Assembly: GCA_026225215.1 (NCBI GenBank)
Contig: JAMFSI010000120.1
Coordinates: forward strand, 1-35,459
Reading direction: 5' to 3'
Length of the DNA: 35,459 bases
Source of the DNA: Sphingomonas palustris
GTDB lineage: Bacteria > Pseudomonadota > Alphaproteobacteria > Sphingomonadales > Sphingomonadaceae
How positions within the stretch are numbered: position 1 is the first letter of the stretch; each line of letters begins with the position of its first letter. Of this stretch, positions 18,701-26,008 are shown one piece after another. The position numbers were made by a program, and so were the translations under genes. The notes under the pieces are model-generated. The model searched no databases. It was not told where the DNA came from and saw only the letters and a program-made list of their open reading frames with translations.

Positions 18701-20056
18701 ACCCCGGCGGCGCTGACGCTGGCGGCGGTGTCCGACACCAGGGTCTACGACGCCACTACTAACTCGGCAGGCGTCGTGCAGGTCTCGGGCCTGGTCGGCG
18801 AAGATAGCGTCAGTAATGCCACGCAGAGCTTCGGCTCGGCTAATGTGCTCGGCACCAATCGCAGCACGCTGTTGGTCAACTCGGGCTATACCGTCAACGA
18901 TGGCAATGGCGGCGACAATTACACCGTCACCCTGCAAAGCGCGCAAGGCACCATCACCCCGGCGGCGTTGACGTTGGCAGCGGTGTCCGACACCAAGGTC
19001 TACGATGCCACCACCAACTCGGCAGGCGTCGTGCAAGCCTCGGGCCTGGTCGGCGAAGATAGCGTCAGCAATGCAACGCAGAGGTTCACGTCGCCCAATG
19101 TGCTCGGTCCCAATGGCAGCACCTTGGTGGTCAATCCGAACTATGTCGTCAACGATGGCAATGGCGGCAATAATTACACCATCACCCTGCAAAGCGCCCA
19201 GGGCACGATCACCCCGGCGGCGCTGACCGTCACCTATACCGCCAATGCCGCCACCAGCATTTACGGCAACACCATTTCCGGCCTGAGCGGCTCGACCGCC
19301 GTGCAGGGGCTGCAAGGCGCAGATACGCTGACATCGGTCATCTCGGGCACCGCCAGCTTTGCCACCACCGCCAATGGCCAATCGAACGTGGGGTCTTATG
19401 CCATCACTGGCTCGGGCGTGACCGGCATCAGCAGCAATTACAGTGTCAGTGCTGTGCAGGCGCCGAGCAACGCCACCGCGCTGACGATCACCGCGCGGCC
19501 GATCACGGTCACCGCCGATCCGCAGCAGCGCAATGTCGGTGTGGACAATCCGACTTTGACCTATGTCGTCACCGGACCGAACCGAACCACGCCAGGGCTG
19601 GTCAACGAAGACCAGTTGACCGGATCGCTGACCACCACGGCAACCTTGACCTCGCCTGTCGGCAATTACGCTATCCTCCAGGGCAGTCTCGCTGCCTCGC
19701 CGAATTACCAGCTGACCTATGTCGGCAACAATTTGAGGATCATCCCCGTCATCAACCCCATCGTGGAAAACATCGGCAACACTATCGAAGCGAACCTGCC
19801 GGATCAGACCGACGGTCCGGGTCAGGCGGGCGGCCCGGGTCAGGCGGGTAGTCCAGGCCAGTTTGGCGCGACGACGCCATTGGGGCGGCGGCGGACGACG
19901 GCGGAACTGGCCGAACTCTATGCCGGCATCGGCGTGCACCCCCTGAACATCCAGCAGAACATGATCAACGACAAGCTTGTCACCAGGCCGCCGCCGGTAA
20001 ACGAACCGGTCACGAGCAATGGCAACGCCAGCTTGTGGGGACCTGGAGCGCCGTGA
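12770..20056 (+). CDS. Large TpsA-type filamentous haemagglutinin-like exoprotein with GLUG and YDG/MBG repeats
   Basis: The product is 2428 residues. A signal peptide (about 1-31) leads to the TPS secretion domain (about 32-300), in which SPGGLLIGSTANFNVGG stands where many TpsA proteins have an NPNG motif. Residues about 440-900 form a Gly/Thr/Asn-rich region with about ten GGT-A/V/I motifs. Two GLUG-motif modules (about 1110-1340 and 1520-1665) each end in a SYWD-x-Y-x-TGQANG unit. Four 85-residue YDG-type repeats fill 1810-2149, two MBG-type units follow to about 2330, then three GPGQAG-like repeats and a hydrophilic tail. This is a secreted surface beta-helix adhesin, and its partner transporter is upstream. 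The downstream CHAT gene overlaps by 1 bp. Target and ligand are unknown. No membrane anchor or cysteine hook was recognised at the C-terminus, so it may be released or tethered otherwise. Confidence 0.93.
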   Translation: MRKAPFSRWLPGVSRGTLAALLVAAPVAASASPGFQGTPTTVYGNGGANPASNPVTIFNTGGNTQQIQIANTSPVTVINWTPTATALAGPSGNGTGAIQFLPSTNTVNFVGLGGAASAYTVLNRIIPTSVADQARAAEFDGTVTSTSNVRLWFYSPGGLLIGSTANFNVGGLVLTAADPGTGAFITTDPSGVDHFTVSAAAGSTSGITIMPGANISAVNAGQSSYIVAIAPQITQGGNISVGGSVALVAAETATFAVAPNGLFNIQVNTGTSLGGTVVSNTGSVGGPNAATAGQYQRVYMVAVPKNQAIAMAIASSGSIGFSVADAANVNGDEIVLSAGGDIADTGAGNPVVATGAAGATGLASLTLGGGTLTPSNTAIYNSNTYAVATGSATVTDPNLNIAFASNLSVIAPQATVSAQNGTTISVGGNLTVAADNTDNTSTGSANNALVEAQGSTLEVGTNAFALGVNGDLTVTADDTLGGVGGTATLQTSYGYISVNGDAHVSASGSWTGANAQNYNPFGTYTQGGTAQVSVTGGTLYVGGGLTVNATADATGADQVYFADECCDYAINATGGTASVIVSGQYSSLTTNNGITTHADATGSVDSYREGGTATAGTAEVIADGGMITVTGNNGITATANAIGGTQASNSGNGGYAVGGTALIATRNGTADAPASIVTNTDQLTGGTIATTVQANATGGGAPGYSNYTSGDAQGGTATLQVTGANQSITIGDDAAVQITALATTSEGAGGGSGTATGGTAQLLASGGSLAIANGVSMDASASAGYDQNYGGYANGGTVQFTANNSGAITANGPITLNVSASGGSSSNNGGNATGGTIQFGVIPDTNTLATFTGTMNASGSTYLNASASGGGGNALGGSALGGNIFVSTGNNDFAFDDNGTTAELDASSTVASYGEAPGTASSAGGVLLTNLGTANLAGGLQLDGNTPLYVQAGGSINVSGSITGSGAGNYVHLWADDLGTGTGTVTLANGSLDLPGSQIDIYYNPSSLGSPTDFSGGVAGGNWTGYQLVNNVTQLQQVGSYLSQNFALGKNIDASSTEGLPGGAGFVPIGSVGNGFTGNFDGLNHTITNLFINSSGNGVGLFGQVGNGNGDTILIRNIGLVNAQIAGNGEVGGLAGVLGVTNPAVADNISITNAYTTGGSVSGSEGVGGLVGYTLAGATAVLSNVHSDADVSASGVGYVGGLIGSANYTTITDAFATGSVTATATGATGVGGLAGEIYYGGLSQAYATGAVTTAAGSTAVGGLIGTVSGAFLGNSFAGTIDQTYAVGAINAGTGSSSVGGLVGANNGGYISESWASSPVSAPGGSAVGGFVGTNTGTIMNSYWDNYSTGQANGVGTDTGTTTQLNAVTSDPTQSEAENYAFNSEAYNQSFGGSFGADWIYDNEDTRPIGAWEAPVAFFGVAPISSAHQLQLMDFNLGGSYAITQNVNMSGTGGTTDIWDTGGFMPLGGFYIDPPFTGTLDGAGHVLSNLTIDPTGYGYADLGLIQENYGTIKNLGLANFTITATESNNVGALAGVNAGVITDSFAIDGTVTLTGDSSTNGVAGGLVGYNSDGTNGNGMPAGQVGSISQSYATVAVTGGYATGGLVGENEGLINQTYANGAVVGGNVDEPATGGLIGATYESGGSVTNSYWDSYATGQANGIGTNNGTINQLNPVTSDPSQSGSANYAFNAESFANFLTISGGSAIDTTGGQGLAWRQYEGQTAPLLEAFLTPIVVQAGSLTTQYNAQIPVVPITTYGAQPALTFGNGQVTGVGSNAGTYSATYGGGLYSNQLDYDFVASTAPATVVITQAPLTLSAVSDTKVYDSTTNSAGVVQISGTLYGADNVSATQSFTSPNVLGANGSTLVVNPGYVINDGNGGGNYAVTLQSAQGTITPAALTLAAVSDTKVYDATTNSAGVVQVSGLVGEDNVTNATQSFASANVLGTNGSTLAVNSGYIVNDGNGGNNYTVTLQSAQGTITPAALTLAAVSDTRVYDATTNSAGVVQVSGLVGEDSVSNATQSFGSANVLGTNRSTLLVNSGYTVNDGNGGDNYTVTLQSAQGTITPAALTLAAVSDTKVYDATTNSAGVVQASGLVGEDSVSNATQRFTSPNVLGPNGSTLVVNPNYVVNDGNGGNNYTITLQSAQGTITPAALTVTYTANAATSIYGNTISGLSGSTAVQGLQGADTLTSVISGTASFATTANGQSNVGSYAITGSGVTGISSNYSVSAVQAPSNATALTITARPITVTADPQQRNVGVDNPTLTYVVTGPNRTTPGLVNEDQLTGSLTTTATLTSPVGNYAILQGSLAASPNYQLTYVGNNLRIIPVINPIVENIGNTIEANLPDQTDGPGQAGGPGQAGSPGQFGATTPLGRRRTTAELAELYAGIGVHPLNIQQNMINDKLVTRPPPVNEPVTSNGNASLWGPGAP
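14217..15420 (+). repeat. Degenerate GGT-motif repeats within TpsA
   Basis: Within the exoprotein gene a Gly/Asn-rich turn ending GGTA, GGTV or GGTI recurs about every 30-45 residues, for example GGYAVGGTALIAT, GDAQGGTATLQV, GTATGGTAQLLAS, GGYANGGTVQFT and GGNATGGTIQFG. Each is followed by a short beta-like stretch. The pattern fits successive turns of a beta-helix. The repeats are visible in protein but are diverged in DNA. Confidence 0.65.
16100..17830 (+). repeat. Two GLUG-repeat modules within TpsA
   Basis: Repeated GLUG-type motifs of the form V-G-G-L-V/I/A-G followed by S-x-A/T-x-G are seen, for example VGGLVGYTLAGA, VGGLIGSANYTT, VGGLAGEIYYGG, VGGLIGTVSGAF and VGGLVGANNGGY in the first module, and VGALAGVNAGVI, AGGLVGYNSDGT and TGGLVGENEGLI in the second. 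Each module closes with SYWDNYSTGQANGVGT or SYWDSYATGQANGIGT, then QLN-x-VTSDP-x-QS and NYAFN. The two modules look like a duplicated block of the adhesin. Confidence 0.75.
18197..19216 (+). repeat. Four tandem 255-bp repeats (YDG-type) within TpsA
   Basis: Four units start at 18197, 18452, 18707 and 18962, each exactly 255 bp (85 codons). Each unit begins with A-x-LTL-x-AVSDT-K/R-VYD and ends with LQSAQGTITP. Units 2, 3 and 4 are very similar at DNA level; unit 1 is the most diverged. Equal length and in-frame spacing mean that recombination between units would lengthen or shorten the protein without a frameshift. Confidence 0.93.
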
Positions 20057-23000
20057 TGACCAGAGTGACAACCGCTTCGCTATCGTCCCGCGCTCCGATT
20101 CGAGCGCTCCGCGCCGGAATTGGGGCGCTTGGAGGCATGTTCGCACTGCTGCTGGCCACCCCGGTAGCGGCTCAGCCGCAGGAAGCGCCGGTATCGACTA
20201 CGGACAGTTTCCGGATCGGCAATGTCGGCGTGCTGTGCTCGGCGCAGCTCCGCAGCGAGGATGCCTATTATCAGACGATGTTCGACCGCGGCTACGACGT
20301 GGTGTGCCGCGATGCGGCGAGCCCGGTCGCCAAGCTTTACGTCTTGCGCGGCGCTGGTCGGAGCGAAGATACCGTCCTGGCGCAACTCGCCGGGGACAAT
20401 GCCGATTGCGATCCGGCCACTGCGGTTACGGCCCCGGCGCTGCCCGGCCTCTACGGCCGCAAATGCCGTGACAATGCCTCCGGGCTGACGCGGATGCTCT
20501 ACGTGCTGCGCCTCGGCGGCAGGACTTATGCTGCCGAAGGGCTGGGCGCCTATGATTCCGCCCTGGTGCTGGGACTGCGCAGTCTGGTCCTCGACCACCA
20601 GGTGCCGGGCGAGATCAATGTCGCCTTGATCGGTGCCGATGATCCTGCCGCGCTTGCCCGGGTCCAGGCGGAACGGCTCGATCCAGGGCAAGCGCGCGCC
20701 GCCGCTTATGTTCATGCCAACGACGGCAGCTATGAAGATGCGTCGGAATTCTTCGATCGGCTGGTGGCGCGCGCGCAACTGGGCGAACCGGGCGCCACCC
20801 ATCCCGCCGAATATCTTGCCAATCTGGCGATGGAGCAATCGATCCTCGGCAATGCCGCCGAGGCCGACGAGTTGTTCGCGCGGGCGCAACGGGCCAGCGC
20901 CGGCGGCGATCCCACCTTTCCCGCGCTGTATCGCAACCTGCGCGCGATGCAGCGGCTGGATGATCGCGACCCGGCCGGCGCCATCGCCATTCTCGATGCG
21001 CCGCTGTCCCACGACGGCGGCGATCCGGAATTTACCCAGGCTCGGGTAGCCGACGGCTATATCGACAAGCCGCTATCGCAGCGGCTTGAGATCGATCACG
21101 CCGCACGCAATCGCTTCTGGGGCGGAACGCTGCCTTTGTCCGATTGGGAACGCAATGCCCTGCTCGATGCCCAGGCGATGTATCTGCGGGGCGAAGCGCA
21201 GCGCTTGTCGGGCGATCGCGCGGGTGCGCGCGCCGATCTCGTCAAGGCGATGGCGATGTTCAACAACGTGCGCGGCGGTCAGGTCGTCTCGATGGCCTGG
21301 CTCCCCGCCGATATCGCGACCACCCTCGCCGGGCTGGCCGAAGCCGAGAACAAGCCCGATGCCGCAGAGGGACTGCTGCAACAAGCCGCCGCGATCATCG
21401 CCGCCCAATATCCGGACTCGGCAGCCTTGCTCGCCGCGCGTGCGCGCCTGGCTGCGGCGATGGCGCGGCATGGCAAGACCGATCTGGCGCTCGCCGAATA
21501 TCACCAGCTGGTGCGCAGCGCGCCCGCCGTCGTCGGCGGCAGCGATGCCCTGCGCCCGCTGATCGGCGCCTATTTCTCAGCGCTGGTGGCAAAATCAGCG
21601 CAGCCCGACGCTGCTGCGGATTTCTTCATCGCCACCCAGGCGCTGGTTCGCCCGGGCGTGGCGCGAACGCAGGCCGTCCTTGCCCGCGAGCTGTCGGCGG
21701 GTAGCGATGTCGCCGCAGACCTGTTCCGCCAGTCGCTGGCGCTGAGCCGCGAACTGGTGACGCTCGACCACGACACCGCCCAGCTCTCCGATCCCGCGCA
21801 ACGCCGGCCCGGCGATGCCGAACTGCTGGCTACCACCCTCGCCCGGCGCCAGGACGTGGCGACTCACCAGACCGATGTGCTGGCGCGCATGGACGCCTTC
21901 CCGCGCTATCGCGCGGTGACGAACGAGACGGTGACCCTGGCCGATCTGCAGAAGGCGCTGCATCCCGACGAAGGCTATTACAAGCTGGTGCTGGCCGGCG
22001 ATACGACCTTCGCTATCTGGGCGCGGGCCGGCGATGCCCGCATCTTCAAGATCGATGCCAAACCCTCCGAGATCGAGACCATCGTCAATGCCATCCGCGA
22101 CAGTATTGCCCTCGAACAAGGCAATCAGATCGTCACCAACCCGTTCGACCTGGATTCGGCGCGCCACCTTTATCAATTGCTGTTCGGCCCGGTCGAAGAT
22201 GAACTCGCTCAAACCAGGCACTTGATCTTCGAGCCCGATGGTGCGCTGCTCAAGCTGCCGGCAAACCTGCTGGTGACCGCTGACGCTGGCATTGCGGCTT
22301 ACAACGCCCGCCAGGCCGCAGCCAATCCCGACGCTTTCGATTTTACCGGGATCGCCTGGCTCGGGCGCAACCACATCGTCACCACCTCGGTTTCGGCGCG
22401 TTCGTTCCTCGATATCCGGACGATCCCGGCCTCAAAGGCGCCGCACCGCTTCCTCGGGCTGGGCCAGAACGCACCGCTCTCCGCCACAGCGATGCAGGCA
22501 CTGTCAGTCAACCGCGATCCCTGCGACTGGCCGCTGGCCACCTGGAACCATCCGGTGAATGGCGAGGCGCTGAAGCTGGCGGCGCAGTTGGTCGGTGGCA
22601 ACGGCAATGAAGTCGAGACCGGTGCGGCGTTTACCGACACTTCGCTCAAGGCCCGCACCGATCTGGCCGATTTCCGCATCGTCCAGTTCGCGACGCATGG
22701 CCTGGTGACGGCGCCGCGTCCCGGCTGCGCGGCGCGGCCGGCGCTGGTGACTTCCTTTGGCAGCGGCGATTCCGAAGGACTGCTGACCTTCAAGGACATC
22801 TTCGACCTGCACCTCGACGCCGACACGGTGATCCTGTCCGCCTGCGACACCGCTGGCGCGGCAAGTGCTGCCGCAACGCGCGAGGCCGGGCTGACCACCG
22901 GCGGCAATTTCGCGCTCGATGGTCTGGTGCGCGCCTTCGTCGGCGCGGGTGCGCGCAGTGTCGTCGCCAGCCACTGGCCGGTGCCCGATGATTTCAACGC

Positions 23001-23172
23001 GACCAACCGGCTAATGAGCGGTATGTTCCAGGCCGGGATCAGCCACAGCCTCGGCGACGCCATGCAGTCCGCGCAAATCCAGCTGATGAACGATCCGCTG
23101 ACCTCGCACCCCTATTACTGGGCAGCCTTTGCCATCGTTGGTGACGCAACCAAGCCGCTGACGACCGAGTGA
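20056..23172 (+). CDS. Exported CHAT-domain (caspase-like) peptidase with TPR-like repeats
   Basis: The product is 1038 residues from ATG 20056, whose A overlaps the tpsA TGA; TGGAG lies 8 nt upstream. A signal peptide (about 1-41, ending TPVAAQ) predicts a periplasmic or secreted protein. The middle (about 170-600) is Ala-rich and helical with TPR-like pairs. The C-terminal CHAT domain (about 640-1030) shows the catalytic dyad of the caspase-like fold: His881 in QFATHGLV and Cys930 in LSACDTAGA, then GLVRAFVGAGARSVVASHWPV and YYWAAFAIVG. CHAT peptidases cleave partner proteins in other settings such as type III-E CRISPR Craspase; targets of exported forms are largely unknown. Position directly after the TpsA gene makes TpsA or TpsB the leading candidate substrate (inference). 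Confidence 0.92.
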   Translation: MTRVTTASLSSRAPIRALRAGIGALGGMFALLLATPVAAQPQEAPVSTTDSFRIGNVGVLCSAQLRSEDAYYQTMFDRGYDVVCRDAASPVAKLYVLRGAGRSEDTVLAQLAGDNADCDPATAVTAPALPGLYGRKCRDNASGLTRMLYVLRLGGRTYAAEGLGAYDSALVLGLRSLVLDHQVPGEINVALIGADDPAALARVQAERLDPGQARAAAYVHANDGSYEDASEFFDRLVARAQLGEPGATHPAEYLANLAMEQSILGNAAEADELFARAQRASAGGDPTFPALYRNLRAMQRLDDRDPAGAIAILDAPLSHDGGDPEFTQARVADGYIDKPLSQRLEIDHAARNRFWGGTLPLSDWERNALLDAQAMYLRGEAQRLSGDRAGARADLVKAMAMFNNVRGGQVVSMAWLPADIATTLAGLAEAENKPDAAEGLLQQAAAIIAAQYPDSAALLAARARLAAAMARHGKTDLALAEYHQLVRSAPAVVGGSDALRPLIGAYFSALVAKSAQPDAAADFFIATQALVRPGVARTQAVLARELSAGSDVAADLFRQSLALSRELVTLDHDTAQLSDPAQRRPGDAELLATTLARRQDVATHQTDVLARMDAFPRYRAVTNETVTLADLQKALHPDEGYYKLVLAGDTTFAIWARAGDARIFKIDAKPSEIETIVNAIRDSIALEQGNQIVTNPFDLDSARHLYQLLFGPVEDELAQTRHLIFEPDGALLKLPANLLVTADAGIAAYNARQAAANPDAFDFTGIAWLGRNHIVTTSVSARSFLDIRTIPASKAPHRFLGLGQNAPLSATAMQALSVNRDPCDWPLATWNHPVNGEALKLAAQLVGGNGNEVETGAAFTDTSLKARTDLADFRIVQFATHGLVTAPRPGCAARPALVTSFGSGDSEGLLTFKDIFDLHLDADTVILSACDTAGAASAAATREAGLTTGGNFALDGLVRAFVGAGARSVVASHWPVPDDFNATNRLMSGMFQAGISHSLGDAMQSAQIQLMNDPLTSHPYYWAAFAIVGDATKPLTTE

Positions 23173-25244
23173 ATGGACCGGTCACAGGCATGAACGCGAC
23201 GGCAACTGGGCCCCAGCGCCCAGCGCTGACGCCCATGCTGGCCAACATGTCGAAGCTGGTCCGCCAGATCGGGCGGTGGCAGACCGCATTTTCGCTGATT
23301 GCGCTGGCCCTGGCGGTGATCGTCGCCCGCGACAGCTGGCACCTTCTGCTGTTTCTCGATGCCGAACACGCAATGTTCGACGCGCGCGTCGTTGCCTTGG
23401 CGCCGCTGGTTCATCAGGATCCGCGGATCGTGATCGTGCCCTATACCGACGATACCCTGATCGCCACCGGCAAGCGCTCGCCGCTCGATCGCGCCACCCT
23501 AGCCAAGGCGCTGACCCGGCTCGACGCGATGGGCGCCAAAGCGATCGGCATCGATATTCTGATCGACCAGCCGCAAGCCGATGACCCGGCGTTGATCGCA
23601 GCGTTTCATCGCATGCATACCCCGACATTTCTCGCCTATGCATCGGCGGCCACGGCAAGCGACAAGATCCTCTATCGCCAGCAGCAATTCCTCGACCAGT
23701 TCCAGCGGGCAATCGCGGGCCCGCATGTTCATGCCGCCAGCATCCTGCTGCAAACCGATCAGGATAATGTCCTGCGGCGCTGGACCCCGCCGGTGCCCGG
23801 CGCCCCGCCGCGGCTGCCCAATGCGATGCTTCCTTCGGCTCGCGAATACGCCGACTACCATGGCTCTCTGGTCTATCGCCGGGCTGCCGATCGGGACGAA
23901 CCGATATTCTCGGCGCTTCCGATCGACACTTTCGCCGATGACAGCATTTTCGCGGTGCCCGGGGCCTCCGATCTGCTCGCCAAGCAGATTCGCGGCCGCT
24001 ATGTCCTGATCGGCGGGAATATCGAGGATATCGATCTGTTCCAGACCCCACTGAGCCGGGTGACGGCCAAGGGCGAATCGCATTCGATGTGGGGAATGGA
24101 TTTGTTCGCGGTCATGCTCGCGCAAGCGCTCGACGGGCCGCCACTGCGGCCGCTGCCGGATGCCGCGCTGTGGGTGGTGGCGGTAGCGGTGGTGGCGGCT
24201 GGCGGGTTTACCGCCTGCATGAATCGGCGCGCGCTGATCTCGGGAGCGGTTTTGCTGGGACAACTCCTCGGATTGGGCGGCATACCCTTCCTGCTCGCGT
24301 ACCGGGGCACCGAAACCTACGGCCTGCCCGCTTTCGGCTGGCTGGTCGGCTGGTTCCTCGCCTTCCTCGTGGTCAGCGTCGCCGCGCGCGCGCTCAGCTC
24401 CGAGCAACGCCGCTTTGCCCAGGGCGCGCTGGGCAAGTATCTGCCGCGCGATATTGCCGCGCGCATTATGCGCGACCCCGATTCTCTGCAACTCAGCGGC
24501 GAGAAGCGGGAAATTTACACGCTATTCTCCGATCTCGAGGGTTTTACCGCGCTCAGCCATGCGATCGAGCCGGAAATGGTGGCGACGCTACTCAACCGTT
24601 ATCTCGACATGCTCAGCGATGTAGTGCTATCTCACGGCGGAACGATCGACAAATTCGTCGGCGATGCGGTCGTCGCCTTCTGGGGCGCGCCGATAAGTCG
24701 TCCCGACGATGGGAAACGAGCCGTGGAGGCGGCGATCGCCATGTACCAGGCCGGCGAGAAATTCCGCAATTCCGCACCCGATGGCGTACCACCGATCGGG
24801 CGTACCAGGGTCGGGCTCCATTGGGGCGAAGCCATCGTCGGCAATTTCGGCGGCGAGGGCCGGATCCAATACACCGCTCTGGGCGATGCCATGAACACTG
24901 CGGCGCGTCTCGAATCCGCTAACAAGCAGACCGGCACCAGCGTCTTGGTCAGTGGGCCGGTGGTGGAGCGTTCGGGCCTCGATATCTTCCGCCCCCTGGG
25001 CAGGGTCATGCTGAGTGGCCGGGCGACGGCGCTCGCGATTTACGAGCCGGTGCCGGATATGCCCGAGCCCGAGCGCAGCAGCTTTGCCGAATTGGTGAAG
25101 CGGGCCAGCGACGGCGAGGCGGCTTCGGTCACCGAGGTGACGGCGCTGGCCGAGCGCTCTGCCGATGATAAGGCTTTGCACAAATTAGCGTTTCGTTTGA
25201 TCAACCAGAAGGGCAAGAATTATTATGTCTTGGATTCAAAATAG
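23169..25244 (+). CDS. CHASE2-domain class III adenylate/guanylate cyclase
   Basis: The product is 691 residues from GTG 23169, which overlaps the CHAT stop (GTGA); ATG 23190 is an alternative and would shorten it by 7. A membrane helix (about 38-55) leads to a periplasmic CHASE2 sensor domain (about 60-325). Three membrane helices (about 335-420) and a cytoplasmic cyclase domain (about 445-630) follow. The two metal-binding Asp are at FSDLEGFT (about 455) and KFVGDAVVAFWG (about 499). The Lys of DKFVGD, the Asp of YTALGDAMNTAAR and the transition-state Asn and Arg are all present, which fits an active enzyme with ATP preference (cAMP product). A short C-terminal tail follows. It should sense a periplasmic signal and raise cyclic nucleotide. 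Confidence 0.93.
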   Translation: MNGPVTGMNATATGPQRPALTPMLANMSKLVRQIGRWQTAFSLIALALAVIVARDSWHLLLFLDAEHAMFDARVVALAPLVHQDPRIVIVPYTDDTLIATGKRSPLDRATLAKALTRLDAMGAKAIGIDILIDQPQADDPALIAAFHRMHTPTFLAYASAATASDKILYRQQQFLDQFQRAIAGPHVHAASILLQTDQDNVLRRWTPPVPGAPPRLPNAMLPSAREYADYHGSLVYRRAADRDEPIFSALPIDTFADDSIFAVPGASDLLAKQIRGRYVLIGGNIEDIDLFQTPLSRVTAKGESHSMWGMDLFAVMLAQALDGPPLRPLPDAALWVVAVAVVAAGGFTACMNRRALISGAVLLGQLLGLGGIPFLLAYRGTETYGLPAFGWLVGWFLAFLVVSVAARALSSEQRRFAQGALGKYLPRDIAARIMRDPDSLQLSGEKREIYTLFSDLEGFTALSHAIEPEMVATLLNRYLDMLSDVVLSHGGTIDKFVGDAVVAFWGAPISRPDDGKRAVEAAIAMYQAGEKFRNSAPDGVPPIGRTRVGLHWGEAIVGNFGGEGRIQYTALGDAMNTAARLESANKQTGTSVLVSGPVVERSGLDIFRPLGRVMLSGRATALAIYEPVPDMPEPERSSFAELVKRASDGEAASVTEVTALAERSADDKALHKLAFRLINQKGKNYYVLDSK

Positions 25245-25983
25245 GGCGGCGAAAGCGCGCCCGGTCCTGGCAGGCGCCGTCGTTTTGGGATTGGCAGCCA
25301 GCGCCCTGATCACCACCGCAGCGCATGCGGCAACCATCGTGGTGCGATCCAATGGTCCGTCGGCGGGGGCTTACCCCCCGGGGAAAAGCCTGCCCACCGG
25401 CGCCGCGATTCTATTGCGGGCCGGCGATGTCGTCACCGTGCTCGACTCCGGCGGCACCCGCGTGTTGCGCGGGCCGGGCAAGGTTTCGGTGTCGGGTTCC
25501 GGGCAAGCCAATGTCAACGGGATCGCGGCGCTGATCGCCGACACCGGGGCGCGGCAAACCCGCACCGGGGCGACCAGAGGCGCCAACACGGCGCCTGCAC
25601 ACCCCACCAACGTCTGGTATATCGATGTCACCAAGGGTGGCAATTTCTGCGTTGCCGACGCCAAGGCCCTGGCACTGTGGCGCAGCGACAGCAGTTCGGC
25701 CGCCAGCCTGACGCTTTCGACAATCGGCGGAAGCCCGATCGAAGTCGCGTTCCGGCCCGGCCAGGCCGTCGCGGCGTGGCCGCTCAATACGCTGCCGGTC
25801 ACCGATGGCAGCCAGTTTCGCATCAGCGGCGCCACGATGACCGGGCCGATTACCATCACCTTGCGGCTCTTGCCGGCCAGTCCCGACAGCCTTGATGGTG
25901 CTGCCAGCGCGCTGCTCGATCACGGTTGTACGGCGCAGATCGACACCGTGGTGGCCGCGACCACCGTCGATCCGGGAAGTTGA
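25225..25983 (+). CDS. Exported FecR-like protein of unknown function
   Basis: The product is 252 residues. A signal peptide (about 1-35, ending TAAHA) is clear. The stretch GKSLPTGAAILLRAGDVVTVLDSGG with RVLRGPGKVSV after it (split here; about residues 53-90) has the beta-rich pattern seen in FecR-type periplasmic domains, which elsewhere pass or sense envelope signals. The rest (about 125-250) is beta-rich with two cysteines (FCVAD and HGCTAQ) that could form a disulphide. The ATG lies inside the end of the cyclase gene (20-bp overlap), so the two are likely translated together. I do not recognise a defined function. Exported location and context suggest a periplasmic partner of the CHASE2 sensor or of the CHAT peptidase. 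Confidence 0.75.
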   Translation: MSWIQNRAAKARPVLAGAVVLGLAASALITTAAHAATIVVRSNGPSAGAYPPGKSLPTGAAILLRAGDVVTVLDSGGTRVLRGPGKVSVSGSGQANVNGIAALIADTGARQTRTGATRGANTAPAHPTNVWYIDVTKGGNFCVADAKALALWRSDSSSAASLTLSTIGGSPIEVAFRPGQAVAAWPLNTLPVTDGSQFRISGATMTGPITITLRLLPASPDSLDGAASALLDHGCTAQIDTVVAATTVDPGS

Positions 25984-26008
25984 GGCGGTCGTCCCGGAGA
26001 CCAATTCG

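Noticed and set aside
18197..19216. Tandem repeats as a CRISPR array or satellite
   Set aside because: The units are 255 bp, contiguous without spacers, and continue the TpsA frame with protein-level conservation.
18254..20146. Long open frame on the minus strand opposite the TpsA repeats (and similar ones opposite gdhA, virB4 and tpsA)
   Set aside because: Composition is Arg/Gly/Ala/His-rich and repetitive as expected for an antisense shadow of GC-rich coding DNA; no family motif or ribosome site.
210..25244. DUF5706 protein plus nucleotide cyclase as a Pycsar defence system
   Set aside because: The two genes are more than 22 kb apart on opposite strands, and the cyclase is a membrane CHASE2 adenylate-type enzyme in a secretion operon, not a PycC.
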